DNA of 64,000 nt from Haematobia irritans (GCF_050003625.1 NC_134400.1:53696066-53760065), one strand, 5' to 3'; counted from the stretch's first letter, positions 10,610 to 21,515 are shown. Translations and numbers: made by a program. Notes: generated from the sequence alone by a model not told the origin.

Positions 10610-10627
10610 TGGCGCCCAACGAACGAG
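10610..10627 (+). other. Primer binding site, tRNA-Lys type
   Basis: TGGCGCCCAACG starts two bases after the 5' LTR. Its 12 nt complement the 3' end of insect tRNA-Lys(CTT), known to end in CGTTGGGCGCCA. The match stops after 12 nt. Confidence 0.85.
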
Positions 10628-11219
10628 AATACCAGTGTTTTTGTTAGTAATTATTTTCGTACTGTTTTCTTTACTTTAGGTTGGAGTGCGATTGACACTA
10701 TTTCTGATGGTTCAATTTGGACTTCAATCGTCGACTTTTAATGTGTGCCATCAGGCAATTCCATACTTGCATTGGACAAGTAGTGGCCACTTTGACTGAG
10801 TTTGTGTGTTATGGGATACTTCTTTGATTTAGTTCATAGGTCTTAGAATGATTCTGTAAGGGGTTAAGTTATTTGTGTTAGTCTGTAAATATTTTGGGAC
10901 AACCTTTATGCTTCTGCAGGGAGACTAGAGTTGTGTCTTGAATGTTATATAGTACCATATATATGTGGGGGGTATATATCCTTGTAGCCGATGAAAATTA
11001 ACACAACACCCAGCACCCAATACCTACGATATTTGGAGTTAATTGATATATTTATTTGAACTTGTGCTACAGAATTTAAGATAAAAATATATAAAATACA
11101 ATATTGAATTATATAAATTTAAATTTGAATTTATAATATCAAAATAGAAGGGTTTGGTGATCTGCACTGTTGTTTTAATACAAGTTTTGAAATACGTTTC
11201 CGTTTTATATTTTTGGTTT
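10628..11219 (+). other. Leader between PBS and gag
   Basis: About 590 bp of untranslated leader. The last 200 bp are extremely AT-rich. No extra open frame of note is present. The packaging signal, if any, would lie here (inference). Confidence 0.6.
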
Positions 11220-14200
11220 ATGGATAAACCAGTGGATTCTCACGAAAACCCACTGAGTGGTATTATCTCACAAGATCGAAGAGTTACAAGGAGTTTGACA
11301 CGCGCATTAGAGAGCCAGGTTGTAGGATCAATTTTGAATCAAATTGACACCGGTGTAGCAAGACAAGTAGATTTTTTGCCAACAGACTACCTGAATAGGT
11401 GTGCTGACCTGGTGTTTGGAAGGAATTCGTCTGTCGGTGTTTCGTCAGGGGAACAGCATACTAGTCAGATATCCCTAAACAGGGTCAACAACACTTTGAG
11501 CTTTTCTCAGAAATTAGAGCGAGTCATTAATATGTCACAAGGCGACACAGGAGAAGGTTCGGGTATGCCGAATGCGGGGCATCAGGCAGGATCAATGGAG
11601 GGCAATCAGCAGGCCGATCAACTGTCACAGCTAATGGCAGTAATTTCGCAGCAAAGTCAACTGATGACCAACTGTATGACGGAACTTCGACAGTTGCGGG
11701 GGGAAATGTTGACATTGAGCCAGAGGGTCACTGATGTAGAATGTTCAGGACAGGCTTCTGCGATTGTACCACCGAACTCGAGTTCGACTCCGGGAAATGA
11801 CACTGCTCGAGGTGACGACCACACCGGGGCGAACTCTTGTGGTACTCAAGGACAACAAAATTTACCGATACCACAGGGGGGCCACACTAACAAGACGAAG
11901 GCGGGACAGGATGAAGGCTTAGGTATTTCATATAGTTTTAGAGAGCTAGGGACTCGGAAACCGGTGGATTTGGATCGTTGGCATATCAAATTCGATGGAA
12001 CAAACCGTGATATGACTGTGGAGAGTTTCGTTTTCCGAATCGAGAAGATGAGGGAACAATATAATATCCCATTTTCCCAACTATTTAGTGATTTTCAATG
12101 TTTGGTGACAGGGAACGCCGCGAAGTGGTACTGGCAGATTTTAGAGGATAATGCTGACGACATTGATTTTGGGTATTTTGAACTCAAGAGGGAGCTGCTT
12201 AACCATTTCCGTTCAGCGGATTCAGATTACGAAATAATTAGGGAGATAGTGGAAAGGAAACAACAACATGGTGAAAGTTTCGAGGATTTTTATGCGGATA
12301 TTCACAATCTTACTTTCAGGCTGAGAAAGAAAATACCGGAGGATGAATTAGTTAAAATAATAAGGGGGAATTTGCGCAGTAACATTGCTAGTTTAATCTT
12401 TTCCGCAAACCTTAAAAATATGGCCGAACTAAGGGATGAATGCAAGAGGGCTGAGAAGTTATTAAAGGAAAATCGCGCACGTGTGAGGCAAGTTAGTGAA
12501 ATTGGTCACATTATAGAAAACCAGGATAACTCGCATATTCATGTTGATGCTTTTTCGGTGAAGAATTCACCAGCACGTTCGTCCAGCTTCCCAGGACCTC
12601 ATGGGAAACAACATACTGCTGTATCTGCAAGTGTATCCAGTAGTGTTGGCAGGAGTCAAAATGGGGGCTCCAGTGGGGCACAGGAGTTTTTAAACGGGCA
12701 GGTCCGATTTTGTTCTTCTCCTTTTCATCTCAATCTATGCTTCACTTGTGGAATGCCTGGTGATTTCTATAGAAAGAATACCCAGGATGTAAAGCCGGCA
12801 AATATCTGTCGCTCGACATTCCACGAAATGAAGTGTTTCGCTTGTGGGAGCGACCAATCGTTTTGTACATACGTGACAAAAAAATCTTATGGTGGCAGAA
12901 CTAGCCGGGAGTTACTGCCAGATCTCGAAAGACCCGGAATAAGCATTTTAGAGAGGGAAAAAGTTGGTGGTGTAGTTGGTACTGCTGTGTCAAAAGCACC
13001 ATTTCAGACTAAATCACTGCACGAACGTAAAGTCGAGTATGAGCGTGCAAGGGCCAGGATATTTTGCGATGAATTAAGGACTACGAGTAGGAATTATAGA
13101 AAGATTAAACGTTTGAGAATGAGAGTAGCACAAATAAAGAAAGGGAAGAAAATGGCTGTAGAAACGGTTGTTTGTGCGAAAGGGGATGGTAGATTTTTTG
13201 CTAGTGCAGTTGTAGGTGGCAAAAAAGTTCTAGCATTATTGGACTCAGGTGCTGCTGCATGCTGTGTAGGAAAGAACGCCAATGAGTTTTTATCTGGACT
13301 CGAAAAAGAGATTGTGAAGTTTCAGGGTGAGAACGTCAGGACGGCTAATGGTGGTATAGCACCAGTCTTGGGTATAATAAATCTACCAGTGGTGTGGAAG
13401 GAAGAAACAAAAAATTTGGATTTCTTGATTGTTCCACAGTTGGAGCAAGAAATCTATTTTGGAATTGACTTCTGGAAAACATTCAAAATACCGTTAGTTG
13501 GGGAGTGTTGTAACCAGACGGGGGATATTAAAAGCATTGCTGAGATGACACAGGGTGAGGAAAATATTAATCAACATTCGTTGACGAATATTCAAAGGGA
13601 CAGACTGGAGGACGTTAAACAAAAGTTTCCTTCATATTCACGGTTGGGCTTGGGGCGGACTACTGTTGAGCAACACGTTATCGAAGTGACAGATGAGGAC
13701 ATACCTATTAAGCAGAGGCACTACCCTGTCTCCCCTGCAATTCAAACCCTATTGTTTGAAGAGCTCGATAGGATGATTGCTTTAGGAGTTATCGAACCCA
13801 GCAACAGCAGCTGGAGCTCTCCTGTGACATTAGTAAGGAAGGAGACAAAGAACAGACTGTGTCTAGATGCCCGCAAGGTCAATGCGAGGACTCTCAAGGA
13901 TGCATACCCGCTTCCTCACATTGAAGGGATACTAAGCAGATTACAAGAGACCAGATTCATATCTGCTATTGACCTGAAAGATGCGTTTTGGCAGATACCA
14001 CTAGAGGAAAAGTCAAGAGAGAAAACGGCGTTCACAGTCCCTGGGCGGCCATTGTATCAATTTACAGTGATGCCGTTCGGCCTTTGCAACGCCGCCCAGA
14101 GAATGTGTCGCCTTATGGACAAAGTAATACCGGCATCAATAAGAGATAACGTATTTATATATCTTGATGACCTCCTAGTGGTATCTGCCCAATTTGACCA

Positions 14201-16244
14201 ACATATGGAGTTGCTGGTTGATGTTGCCGGGCATCTGACGAAGGCTGGATTGACAATTAATGTCGAGAAGAGCAAATTTTGTCAGAAGGAGGTAAAATAT
14301 CTTGGCTTCGTAGTTGGTGATGGGTGTATACGCACTGACGAGGCAAAGGTAGAGGCTGTGAGGACTTTTCCTGTACCCAAGACCCCAAAGCAATTACGAA
14401 GGTTTTTAGGGATGTGTGGGTGGTACAGGAGGTTCATACACGACTATGCCACTATTGCTGCACCATTGCATGAATGTTTGAACAAGGAACGGATAAGGTC
14501 GTTTTCGTTGTCTGGGCGAGAACTTGAATCATTTGAACAGCTCAAAAACTTGCTAACCACTGCCCCTGTGCTTGTAAATCCCGACTTTGGGAAGCATTTT
14601 TATGTTCAGTGTGACGCATCCACGCTTGGGGTTGGTGGGGTTTTGTTCCAACATGATGAAGGCGGCCATGAGCGACCAATTGCATATGTGTCCGCTAAGC
14701 TTAACAAAGCTCAGCGGAATTACAGCATAACCGAGCTGGAGTGTTACGCTGCGGTTTTGTGTGTAAAAAGATTTCGACCATATATTGAAGGACTACCCTT
14801 CACCATTATAACGGACCACGCCAGCCTCAAGTGGCTCATGGGTCAAACGGAGCTGACAGGTACACTGGCAAGGTGGAGCCTTAAGCTCCAAGCCTTTGAG
14901 TTCAATATTGAGCATCGTAAGGGCTCCCAAAATGTCGTTCCAGATGCCTTATCCAGAGCTCACATTGAGGAGATCCTTTTAGTAAATAGGATGCTGGACG
15001 TGGACCTGACGAGTCCCTACTTTGATTCAGAGGAATATGCGAATTTGCGCGATAGTATAGTGAGGAATGGGTCATTGTCGCCTGATTTGTGCGTATCTGA
15101 GAAATACGTTTATAGGCGTACGAACTTCTCAACGGGGGAACCTTTAGATGAGGATAGAGCTTGGAAGCTTTGGGTTCCAACGGAACTCCGATCTGAACTT
15201 GTCCTCGCCGCTCATTGCTCTCCATCGGCAGGCCACGGTGGAATAGATAAAACTCTTTTTCGATTGAGAGAGCGTTACTTTTGGCCCGGAATGGCCAGGG
15301 ATGTCCATAAAACAGTGAAATCATGCGAAACTTGTTTTTCCAGTAGGAACACGAATGCATTTAAGCAACCATTAATGGGGAGACAATTTATTACTGAAAG
15401 ACCGTTTCAACGGATTTATATAGATTTTATGGGGCCTTACCCGAGAACCAAAGATGGTAATACTATGCTGTTTGTTTGCCTAGATCATTTCTCCAAGTTT
15501 GTAATGCTTGAACCAATGCGTGCCGCCACTTCCACCAATGTGACTCGATATCTGGAGAAAAGGGTATTTCATCTGCTCGGGGTTCCGGAATTTATACATT
15601 CCGATAACGGCAAGCAGTTTGTTGCGGAACATTTTAAGGAATTCACGGATAGATATGGGGTAAAACATATAAGAACCGCGCTATATGCACCGCAATCAAA
15701 CGCGGCCGAAAGGGTCAATCGATCTATTTTACAGATAATAAGGTCTTTCCTGGGATCCGATCAACGCCATTGGGACCAGCACATTTCGGATGTGGAAAGT
15801 TGTTTGAGGAGTGCTTACCACTCCTCCATTAAGATGTCCCCTTATTACGCAGTCTTCGGGAACGAAATGATACAGCATGCGTCCTCTTATGATGTCATAA
15901 GGAAATTGGGGTGTTTAAAGGATATGGATGTATCACTGAGAAATACATCGGACAAGCTTCAACTTATAAGAGATAGAATTACACACGAATTGGGGGTAGC
16001 ACATGAACGTGCAGCTAAAAATTACAACCTGAGATCGAGGGACGTGAAATTTAAGAAGGGTCAGTTTGTTTACCGACGAAATTTTAAACTAAGCCGAAAG
16101 GTTGAAAGTTACAATTCAAAACTCGGCCCTGTGAACGTCAAATGTGTAATTTCAGATGTGCTAGGGAACTCATTGTACAAGCTAGAATCCGTGGACGGTA
16201 AAGTGATGGGGGTCTACCATGGGCGAGACCTGTTTGCGGTGTGA
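11220..16244 (+). CDS. Gag-Pol polyprotein in a single open frame
   Basis: A protein of 1674 residues that would form particles, reverse transcribe and integrate the element. I start at ATG 11220 (MDKPVDSHE); the open frame begins upstream only through a TTG. Gag covers about 1-530: a Gln-rich N-terminal part, a capsid-like segment (WHIKFDGTNRDMTVESFVFR), then two degenerate zinc-knuckle-like blocks (CFTC, CFAC) lacking the normal His/Cys spacing. Protease has ALLDSGA with Asp675. Reverse transcriptase has YLDD at 981-984. RNase H starts at YVQCDAS (Asp1132). Integrase has an HHCC finger from His1332 and a D1402-D1462-E1497 triad (D,D35E spacing). No stops occur. Fusing gag and pol in one frame means no frameshift site sets their ratio. 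Confidence 0.94.
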   Translation: MDKPVDSHENPLSGIISQDRRVTRSLTRALESQVVGSILNQIDTGVARQVDFLPTDYLNRCADLVFGRNSSVGVSSGEQHTSQISLNRVNNTLSFSQKLERVINMSQGDTGEGSGMPNAGHQAGSMEGNQQADQLSQLMAVISQQSQLMTNCMTELRQLRGEMLTLSQRVTDVECSGQASAIVPPNSSSTPGNDTARGDDHTGANSCGTQGQQNLPIPQGGHTNKTKAGQDEGLGISYSFRELGTRKPVDLDRWHIKFDGTNRDMTVESFVFRIEKMREQYNIPFSQLFSDFQCLVTGNAAKWYWQILEDNADDIDFGYFELKRELLNHFRSADSDYEIIREIVERKQQHGESFEDFYADIHNLTFRLRKKIPEDELVKIIRGNLRSNIASLIFSANLKNMAELRDECKRAEKLLKENRARVRQVSEIGHIIENQDNSHIHVDAFSVKNSPARSSSFPGPHGKQHTAVSASVSSSVGRSQNGGSSGAQEFLNGQVRFCSSPFHLNLCFTCGMPGDFYRKNTQDVKPANICRSTFHEMKCFACGSDQSFCTYVTKKSYGGRTSRELLPDLERPGISILEREKVGGVVGTAVSKAPFQTKSLHERKVEYERARARIFCDELRTTSRNYRKIKRLRMRVAQIKKGKKMAVETVVCAKGDGRFFASAVVGGKKVLALLDSGAAACCVGKNANEFLSGLEKEIVKFQGENVRTANGGIAPVLGIINLPVVWKEETKNLDFLIVPQLEQEIYFGIDFWKTFKIPLVGECCNQTGDIKSIAEMTQGEENINQHSLTNIQRDRLEDVKQKFPSYSRLGLGRTTVEQHVIEVTDEDIPIKQRHYPVSPAIQTLLFEELDRMIALGVIEPSNSSWSSPVTLVRKETKNRLCLDARKVNARTLKDAYPLPHIEGILSRLQETRFISAIDLKDAFWQIPLEEKSREKTAFTVPGRPLYQFTVMPFGLCNAAQRMCRLMDKVIPASIRDNVFIYLDDLLVVSAQFDQHMELLVDVAGHLTKAGLTINVEKSKFCQKEVKYLGFVVGDGCIRTDEAKVEAVRTFPVPKTPKQLRRFLGMCGWYRRFIHDYATIAAPLHECLNKERIRSFSLSGRELESFEQLKNLLTTAPVLVNPDFGKHFYVQCDASTLGVGGVLFQHDEGGHERPIAYVSAKLNKAQRNYSITELECYAAVLCVKRFRPYIEGLPFTIITDHASLKWLMGQTELTGTLARWSLKLQAFEFNIEHRKGSQNVVPDALSRAHIEEILLVNRMLDVDLTSPYFDSEEYANLRDSIVRNGSLSPDLCVSEKYVYRRTNFSTGEPLDEDRAWKLWVPTELRSELVLAAHCSPSAGHGGIDKTLFRLRERYFWPGMARDVHKTVKSCETCFSSRNTNAFKQPLMGRQFITERPFQRIYIDFMGPYPRTKDGNTMLFVCLDHFSKFVMLEPMRAATSTNVTRYLEKRVFHLLGVPEFIHSDNGKQFVAEHFKEFTDRYGVKHIRTALYAPQSNAAERVNRSILQIIRSFLGSDQRHWDQHISDVESCLRSAYHSSIKMSPYYAVFGNEMIQHASSYDVIRKLGCLKDMDVSLRNTSDKLQLIRDRITHELGVAHERAAKNYNLRSRDVKFKKGQFVYRRNFKLSRKVESYNSKLGPVNVKCVISDVLGNSLYKLESVDGKVMGVYHGRDLFAV

Positions 16245-16758
16245 AAGATTTGTTTCCGAAACTTTATCGCATACAATTGTATTATCGGTTTAAAAGACTG
16301 ATATTTCCCGGCTTTGCGTGGGTCGAGGCCACACGTCCTTTGAGGATACCCATGTACTGCGGCAGAGTTTTTTTTAGCTGTTTTTTTTTTGCATATTTTT
16401 GTAATTATGCATAGCAAACGAAAATATGGCCAGATCTTTTCCAATTAATATGTACGGAAATAAAAGAAAAATTAGACATCTATATTAATTGATTAAACAA
16501 TTTGTCACACAAGATTATTTGTATCAATTATTTTTTTTTTATTTTTTTTTGTCGGATCAATTTTTTTTTCTTCGACGACTGAATCCATAATTTTCGTAAT
16601 TGAAGACATCTCGATTAAAAATTAATTGGATCAATTAATTTCGTGATTAAAGGAGAAAGATATATATATTTTTTCTTTCATTCTATGTGCCATCAATTCT
16701 GACATACGCACTTTACGCACACGTTCCATACCACTACTGGCATCGACGGGTGCGAGCC
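16245..16758 (+). other. Region between pol stop and 3' LTR
   Basis: About 510 bp, AT-rich, with repeated AATTGATT/CAATTAAT words at about 16480-16650 that resemble TA-C. The only purine-rich run is AAAGGAGAAAGA near 16650. The bases directly before the 3' LTR (GGGTGCGAGCC) are not a polypurine tract. Confidence 0.7.
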
Positions 16759-18784
16759 TGTTACCGAACCGGTTGTCGATTTTTCCAAATTTGCTATCCC
16801 TATCCTGAATTTGAGCCAAAATAACATTTCGGGGATTCTCTTGAGCGGCCTCTGGTTGTAAAGTAATTTTAAGTGTAAGGTAATTTTTAGAACGAAGAGT
16901 TCTAAGAGAGAAAAAAAAGAGAGGCTTCCGGCAGAGTTTTTTTTTTGGTGAACGTGCGGCAACGAGTGAGGTCGAATGTAGTTTCGTGACAGCAAAATAC
17001 CTCGATTTATCAGTGACATCCAAATAATGTCAATATTAACGACTATTACAAAGCAATGTAGAAAACTTTTAATAAAGAAAATGTCATAATTGCGGGTCAA
17101 CAAAAGAAAAAAACAAAAATGATCAAGCGTGTAACGAAACTTCGCCCCACGACAGTAAACAAAAGAAACAGAAAAACAAAGTGTTCCAAATGCATAAATT
17201 ATGGAATTTCATAAAAAAAACACAGTACAAGTATATGGAAATTAATGTGAACAAGATCCATATAAACAATAAATAAGACAACATCATTTGTTCGTCACCA
17301 CATATGCCTGAATGAATCAAAATAGAAGAAGTTGTTAAATTAAATCATAGGCAATTATGCAAAATAATTTATGAATCTAAAAAAAAACAACGACTATTTG
17401 TAACAGAGTTAATATTTATTAAATACTCTAATGGTGTAAATGGATTTAACTCTAATGGTGATTGCATTGTATAGCCCGAAATGCCATGAGAAAACATAAA
17501 AATGCTAAAGCAAGAATGAAAGAAAACTTACAATAGAGGTTAATCCGCTAATGAAGTGAAGGTCAGAGGGAAGTTCAGCGGCGCAATGAATGCAAGCAAA
17601 TACAAAAAAAAAAGAAAATAATAACAATGAAGACAAATAAAAAAATAATAAAAAAAAAAAAACAAATCTGAAAACTAATTAATGAAAACCACTTTTTATT
17701 CGTTTATAATTTCAAATACGTTGTCTCTATAGTGCTCCTTTGTAAATAAATAAAAACAAATATTAGTAAAAAAAATTGTAATCCAAATAAACGAACATCA
17801 CAGATCAAACCAAAGAATGTAATGATCTACAAGGAAAGAGAAACAAGAAAATCAAAACAAACATTATGTATGTATATAGGTATATCTTAGATGTAAGCTT
17901 ATTTAAATATTAAAACAAGACGAATATTACATGCTTAAGAAGAGAAAGATTGAATGAAAAAAAAAAAAAAATAAATAATAACGATGTATATCAAAAATTA
18001 TAGTGTATGTAAATTTATTTAAATATTAAGAAAACATATGGATATTGAATGCATAAAAGAATTAAATTAAATGAAAAGAGAAAAGAAATGAAGAATCATG
18101 AGAATTATTCTCTTTGCAAGCTACAATGTGCAGGAAAAGAAATAAAAAAATTGAGATGAAATCGAATGTATTTATATAGGTTTATAAACATTCCTTTGTT
18201 TTGGAACAGTTTTTTTTTTTTGTTTTCTGTTTGGAAAATATAAACATCTTTGGCAATAAAAGAAAAGTAAAATAGAATTGCTCGTATGTTTCTCTTATTT
18301 TTTTCTCTCTTAAAAAAGGGGTAATTAAAATGTTGGAGTACTAATATTGATGGTTGATGGGGAAAGGGTGTTGTGTTTTTAGACTTGACTGCATTGGTTG
18401 TGTAAAGATGTGAATTCCGTTGAGACCAGGAAAGAGTTAACTCACATTTGGGTATTACCTATTTAGAAGTTGGATCTCAAGGTAATACAATGGTTGCTAT
18501 ATTAGGTGAAAGCAAAAGGGGTGGGAGTATCCAACAAATGGACCGAATGACTGACTGACGACGAATGTAAGTAAATCCTTTTCTTCTGTCCGTCCGTAAA
18601 AAGAATAGCAATATCCGACTACAATTAGAACAAGTGAATTTGACACGATTTTTTTTATGTTTGCTTTTGATGTGCATAACTCACGGTGACCAAGAACCCA
18701 ATCAAGACTGAGGCTCAGCTGGCTTCGCCACCGTGTCAGACCGCATCTAGTGAGATATGCACCCTATAACAGGCAATTGCAACA
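16759..18784 (+). repeat. 3' LTR (2026 bp)
   Basis: It is the near-identical partner of 8583-10607. Visible differences include GGGGAAGG/GGGGAAAG, AAAGGGTT/AAAGAGTT, AGTTAGAT/AGTTGGAT, GAAGAAAA/GAAGACAA and several poly-A or poly-T lengths. Confidence 0.95.
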
Positions 18785-19223
18785 TGTTACTCAAATTGTC
18801 CTATATCTCGAATACATAAGTATTGCCTGGTAAATCATTAATGCTCTTTTGTACAATTGCATTAAAATTTCTCTCGCTTCATATTTCCCATATTTTTTTA
18901 TTAACATTGTGTTTCATTCCAGGGCGTTAGCCGATTTCAATTTTAATTCTAGAGATTTTGTAGAAGTCCAAAAAATTGTCTTTGTATCTGGATATGCAAA
19001 CCTTTATATAGCCCTCCCAGCAAATTTGAAGTAGTTGAGATGGTAACACAAATGTTGGTCTACATGGTGGTGAAGGGTATAATATAGTCGGCCCCGCCCG
19101 ACTTTAGACTTTACTTACTTGTTTTATTCAAACCTTTACCACGTGGCCGTTTGTTGTTGCACACTTTATTTATTTCAACCCTTTGCTATGATTTGTTGTT
19201 GCGTTCAAAATATTTATGCACAC

Positions 19224-19546
19224 CAAAAACAATGGAAGATGAAGATGGGAAAATGGCAGCAGAGGGTATCAAACCATTGACGGCGTTCGATGCAAACGTG
19301 TCGTTTATGATTTTTTGTTCCACAAATTAAACTAAGAATAAAAAGAAATTTATATCAGGGAATGACGTAGAACAATCGGTCAAAAGTTTCTCATTATTAT
19401 TTACACAAAATTTAACATCATTTGTGAGTTTTTAACAAAAAATATTGCAAATTAAAAATGAACGAACGTGTATGTATCGAACACCGTATATGAACTCTTT
19501 GGTATGACGTCGGCCAATTTCCCATCTTCTTCTTCAACTGTTTTTG
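19224..19546. mobile_element. hAT-type MITE, copy 1 (323 bp)
   Basis: The terminal inverted repeats begin CAAAAACAATGGAAGATGAA (left) and CAAAAACAGTTGAAGAAGAA (right, reverse complement). The 8-bp target duplication ATGCACAC sits on both sides (19216-19223, 19547-19554). Eight-base duplications and CA...TG ends fit the hAT superfamily. It has no transposase. It has the same length as the copy at 32533-32855. Confidence 0.9.
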
Positions 19547-19719
19547 ATGCACACATTTTCAATGCAGCAGACAGAATGTCGCCAATCATGTTTTTCAATT
19601 TACGCGAAAAACAAAAACCCAACCTTCGTTACGAGTTACTTCCACAGACTGATCTCTCCATCATACATTGTTGAATAAATACCCATTCTCTTGTTCTCTT
19701 TTCGCTCTTTCCATTGCTC

Positions 19720-20101
19720 AAAATTATTCAGTTTCAATCACAAAGGTGATTGGATCAATCACATGTGTAATTGGAAACGGAAAAAATTTCAATCACGTTT
19801 GTAATTGAAAATTATTTCCGAATTGATTAACAAATTGATTGAATCAATTAATATTTTAATTGGAAACGTAACAAATATCAATCACGTTTGTAATTGAAAA
19901 TTATTTCCGAATTGATTAACAAATTGATTGAATCAATTAATATTTTAATTGGAAACGTAACAAATATCAATCATTTTTTAATTGGTTTTTATTCGGATTT
20001 GATTAAATAATTAATTGAATCAATTAACATATTAATTGAATCCGTTTCCAAATTCAATTAAGTGTTTAATTGAAAAAATTTTGGTGATAATTTTTTGTGT
20101 G
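19720..20101. mobile_element. TA-C: AATTGATT-saturated element
   Basis: The sequence is dense in CAATTAAT/AATTGATT words in both orientations, with two near-identical 89-bp units starting at 19791 and 19880. The right end reads TTTTTTGTGTG followed by TA, matching the CAC...AAAAAA ends of TA-A and TA-B. The left end is not clear; I place it near 19720. It is non-coding. Confidence 0.55.
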
Positions 20102-20103
20102 TA

Positions 20104-20507
20104 GGGTTTGAAGGCGTATCTTTCTGTGTTTACAGATATCAAAATATCTGCCCTAGATCGGGAGATATAGAATCGTACAAAACAATATAACTAACGAATT
20201 TTTAAGTCTAATTTTGAAAAAAAAAACAAAATATGTTGTAAAATAAAATCGAAATATCATACAAGCTACTTTTGACAAAACAACATAAGTCCACACAAGG
20301 TTTGTGTAATTGACCAATTTTTTTTTACAAAACAAAATATTTGGAGTCATTGTGTTTTGTCGGCAAAACCGATCAAAATAAACGGTATTTAACTTTAGTT
20401 GTGTTGTTTTTTAGTCATTCATAGAATAAGTTGAATATTTTTATCAAATACAAAAAATGTGATTTCAATTATTTTTGTATGAATAATGAATCCAATTACC
20501 AAAATTG
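20104..20507. other. AT-rich spacer, nothing recognised
   Basis: No gene, terminal repeat or array is visible. Confidence 0.5.
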
Positions 20508-20509
20508 TA

Positions 20510-21484
20510 CACGGATGAAAAAGACTGTTTTTCATATGTTTGGCTATAAACATTATATGTTTGGAACACAAATTTTTAAACGCAATATTTTTGAATGCAA
20601 GCATATAATGTTCATAAACTAGCATAACATGTTTGGGACATATATGTTAATATGTTAGAACATATTATGTTTGGGACATAAAATGTTTTTAAATATAATA
20701 TGCTTGGATGCAAACATATATTAATTTAGAAATAGCCTATAAACATATATGTGTTTAGTAGCTTGGAGCGCTATTTAACAGGGAGCGATATTGAATTAAG
20801 TTGGTGGTTGTTGCTTGTTATTACAAAATTAACATTTTATTTTTCCTTGGGCAATTGATCAGCTACTTCTTTGATCCTTACAAACTGTGTGGTCCGCTGT
20901 TCGAATCCCCGTCCGGCAAAAGGTAAAATTAAAATAAAAAAATCATACAATTGAATAATTTCTTCTACAATGTTTGTATTACAGAAAAAGGTGCTAAGAA
21001 CTAAAAAATCTCGTGGAAGTGAGAAAGATGTGGGGGAATATACAATTGAGCAGAAACAAAATTTTGAGCATTCAGGTCGAAAACCTATGTTGTAAGCACC
21101 TATATTACCTGTTTATTTTCATAATTCATTGTGATTGTAAATATATAAATAAATAAATAAAATTTTGAGCACAATATTGTTTGGGAGAATTTTTTTAAGC
21201 ATATAATATTTTTGGGTGCAAAATGCTTCCAAACATATTATATGTTCACATAATAACATATTGTTTTTTGGAAGACAACATTATTGAATTTGGATGCAAA
21301 AATACAAAATGTTTGGAACTTAGACTACCCAAACATATATTGTTTAGACCAATATGCTTTCAAACATATTATATATTGGAAGAGATCAAACATATAAATG
21401 TTTGGGCAATACCCAAAAATGTATATGCTTGAAGCAAAATATGTTTGGGAGTATATGTTACAGAAGCGATTTTTTATGAGCGTG
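20510..21484 (+). mobile_element. TA-A element, intact copy (975 bp)
   Basis: The ends are CACGGATGAAAAAGACTG and, on the other strand, CACGCTCATAAAAAATCGC, with TA on both sides (20508-20509, 21485-21486). It is filled with ATATGTTTGG and its reverse complement, especially in the outer 250 bp. The middle has a tRNA-like B-box string (GTTCGAATCC, 20899-20908). It is non-coding. The TA duplication suggests a Tc1/mariner-type mechanism, but the inverted repeats are short, so the class stays open. Confidence 0.8.
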
Positions 21485-21515
21485 TAGGAATTGCTGTAAC
21501 ATAAAAAATATAGAA

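Larger units (their letters stand above)
8583..18784 (+). mobile_element. Full-length Ty3/gypsy LTR retrotransposon, 10.2 kb
   Basis: Two 2-kb direct LTRs (8583-10607 and 16759-18784) bound a tRNA-Lys primer site and one intact gag-pol frame. The 4-bp target duplication TGTT (8579-8582 and 18785-18788) is confirmed by the empty site in Hel-1 sibling copies near 23010-23050. The LTRs run TGTTACCG...GCAACA. Only a handful of substitutions plus homopolymer length changes separate the LTRs by eye, so insertion is recent. The long LTRs, total size and tRNA-Lys primer recall Drosophila virilis Ulysses and the Osvaldo lineage (established families; the specific relation is inference). No env-like frame is seen. 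Confidence 0.95.
1986..19124 (-). mobile_element. Hel-1 copy a, split by a LINE and an LTR element
   Basis: The element runs in reverse. Its 3' terminal hairpin is at about 1986-2022, its tandem array at 7350-8582, and its 5' end (ACAAGTAAGTAAAGTC and the AGTCGG/CCGACT hairpin, reverse complement) at about 19075-19124. Two retrotransposons interrupt it, at 2358-7336 and 8583-18784. Removing them leaves about 1.95 kb, which agrees in order with the uninterrupted copies at 22725-27034 and 61828-63316. It is non-coding. The Helentron-like assignment rests on end structure. Confidence 0.8.

Noticed and set aside
14902..15360. Minus-strand frame of 152 residues opposite gag-pol
   Set aside because: A shadow of the long pol frame.
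20870..20930. tRNA gene inside TA-A
   Set aside because: Only a B-box-like half is present; the T-arm stem pairs poorly and no A box is placed correctly.
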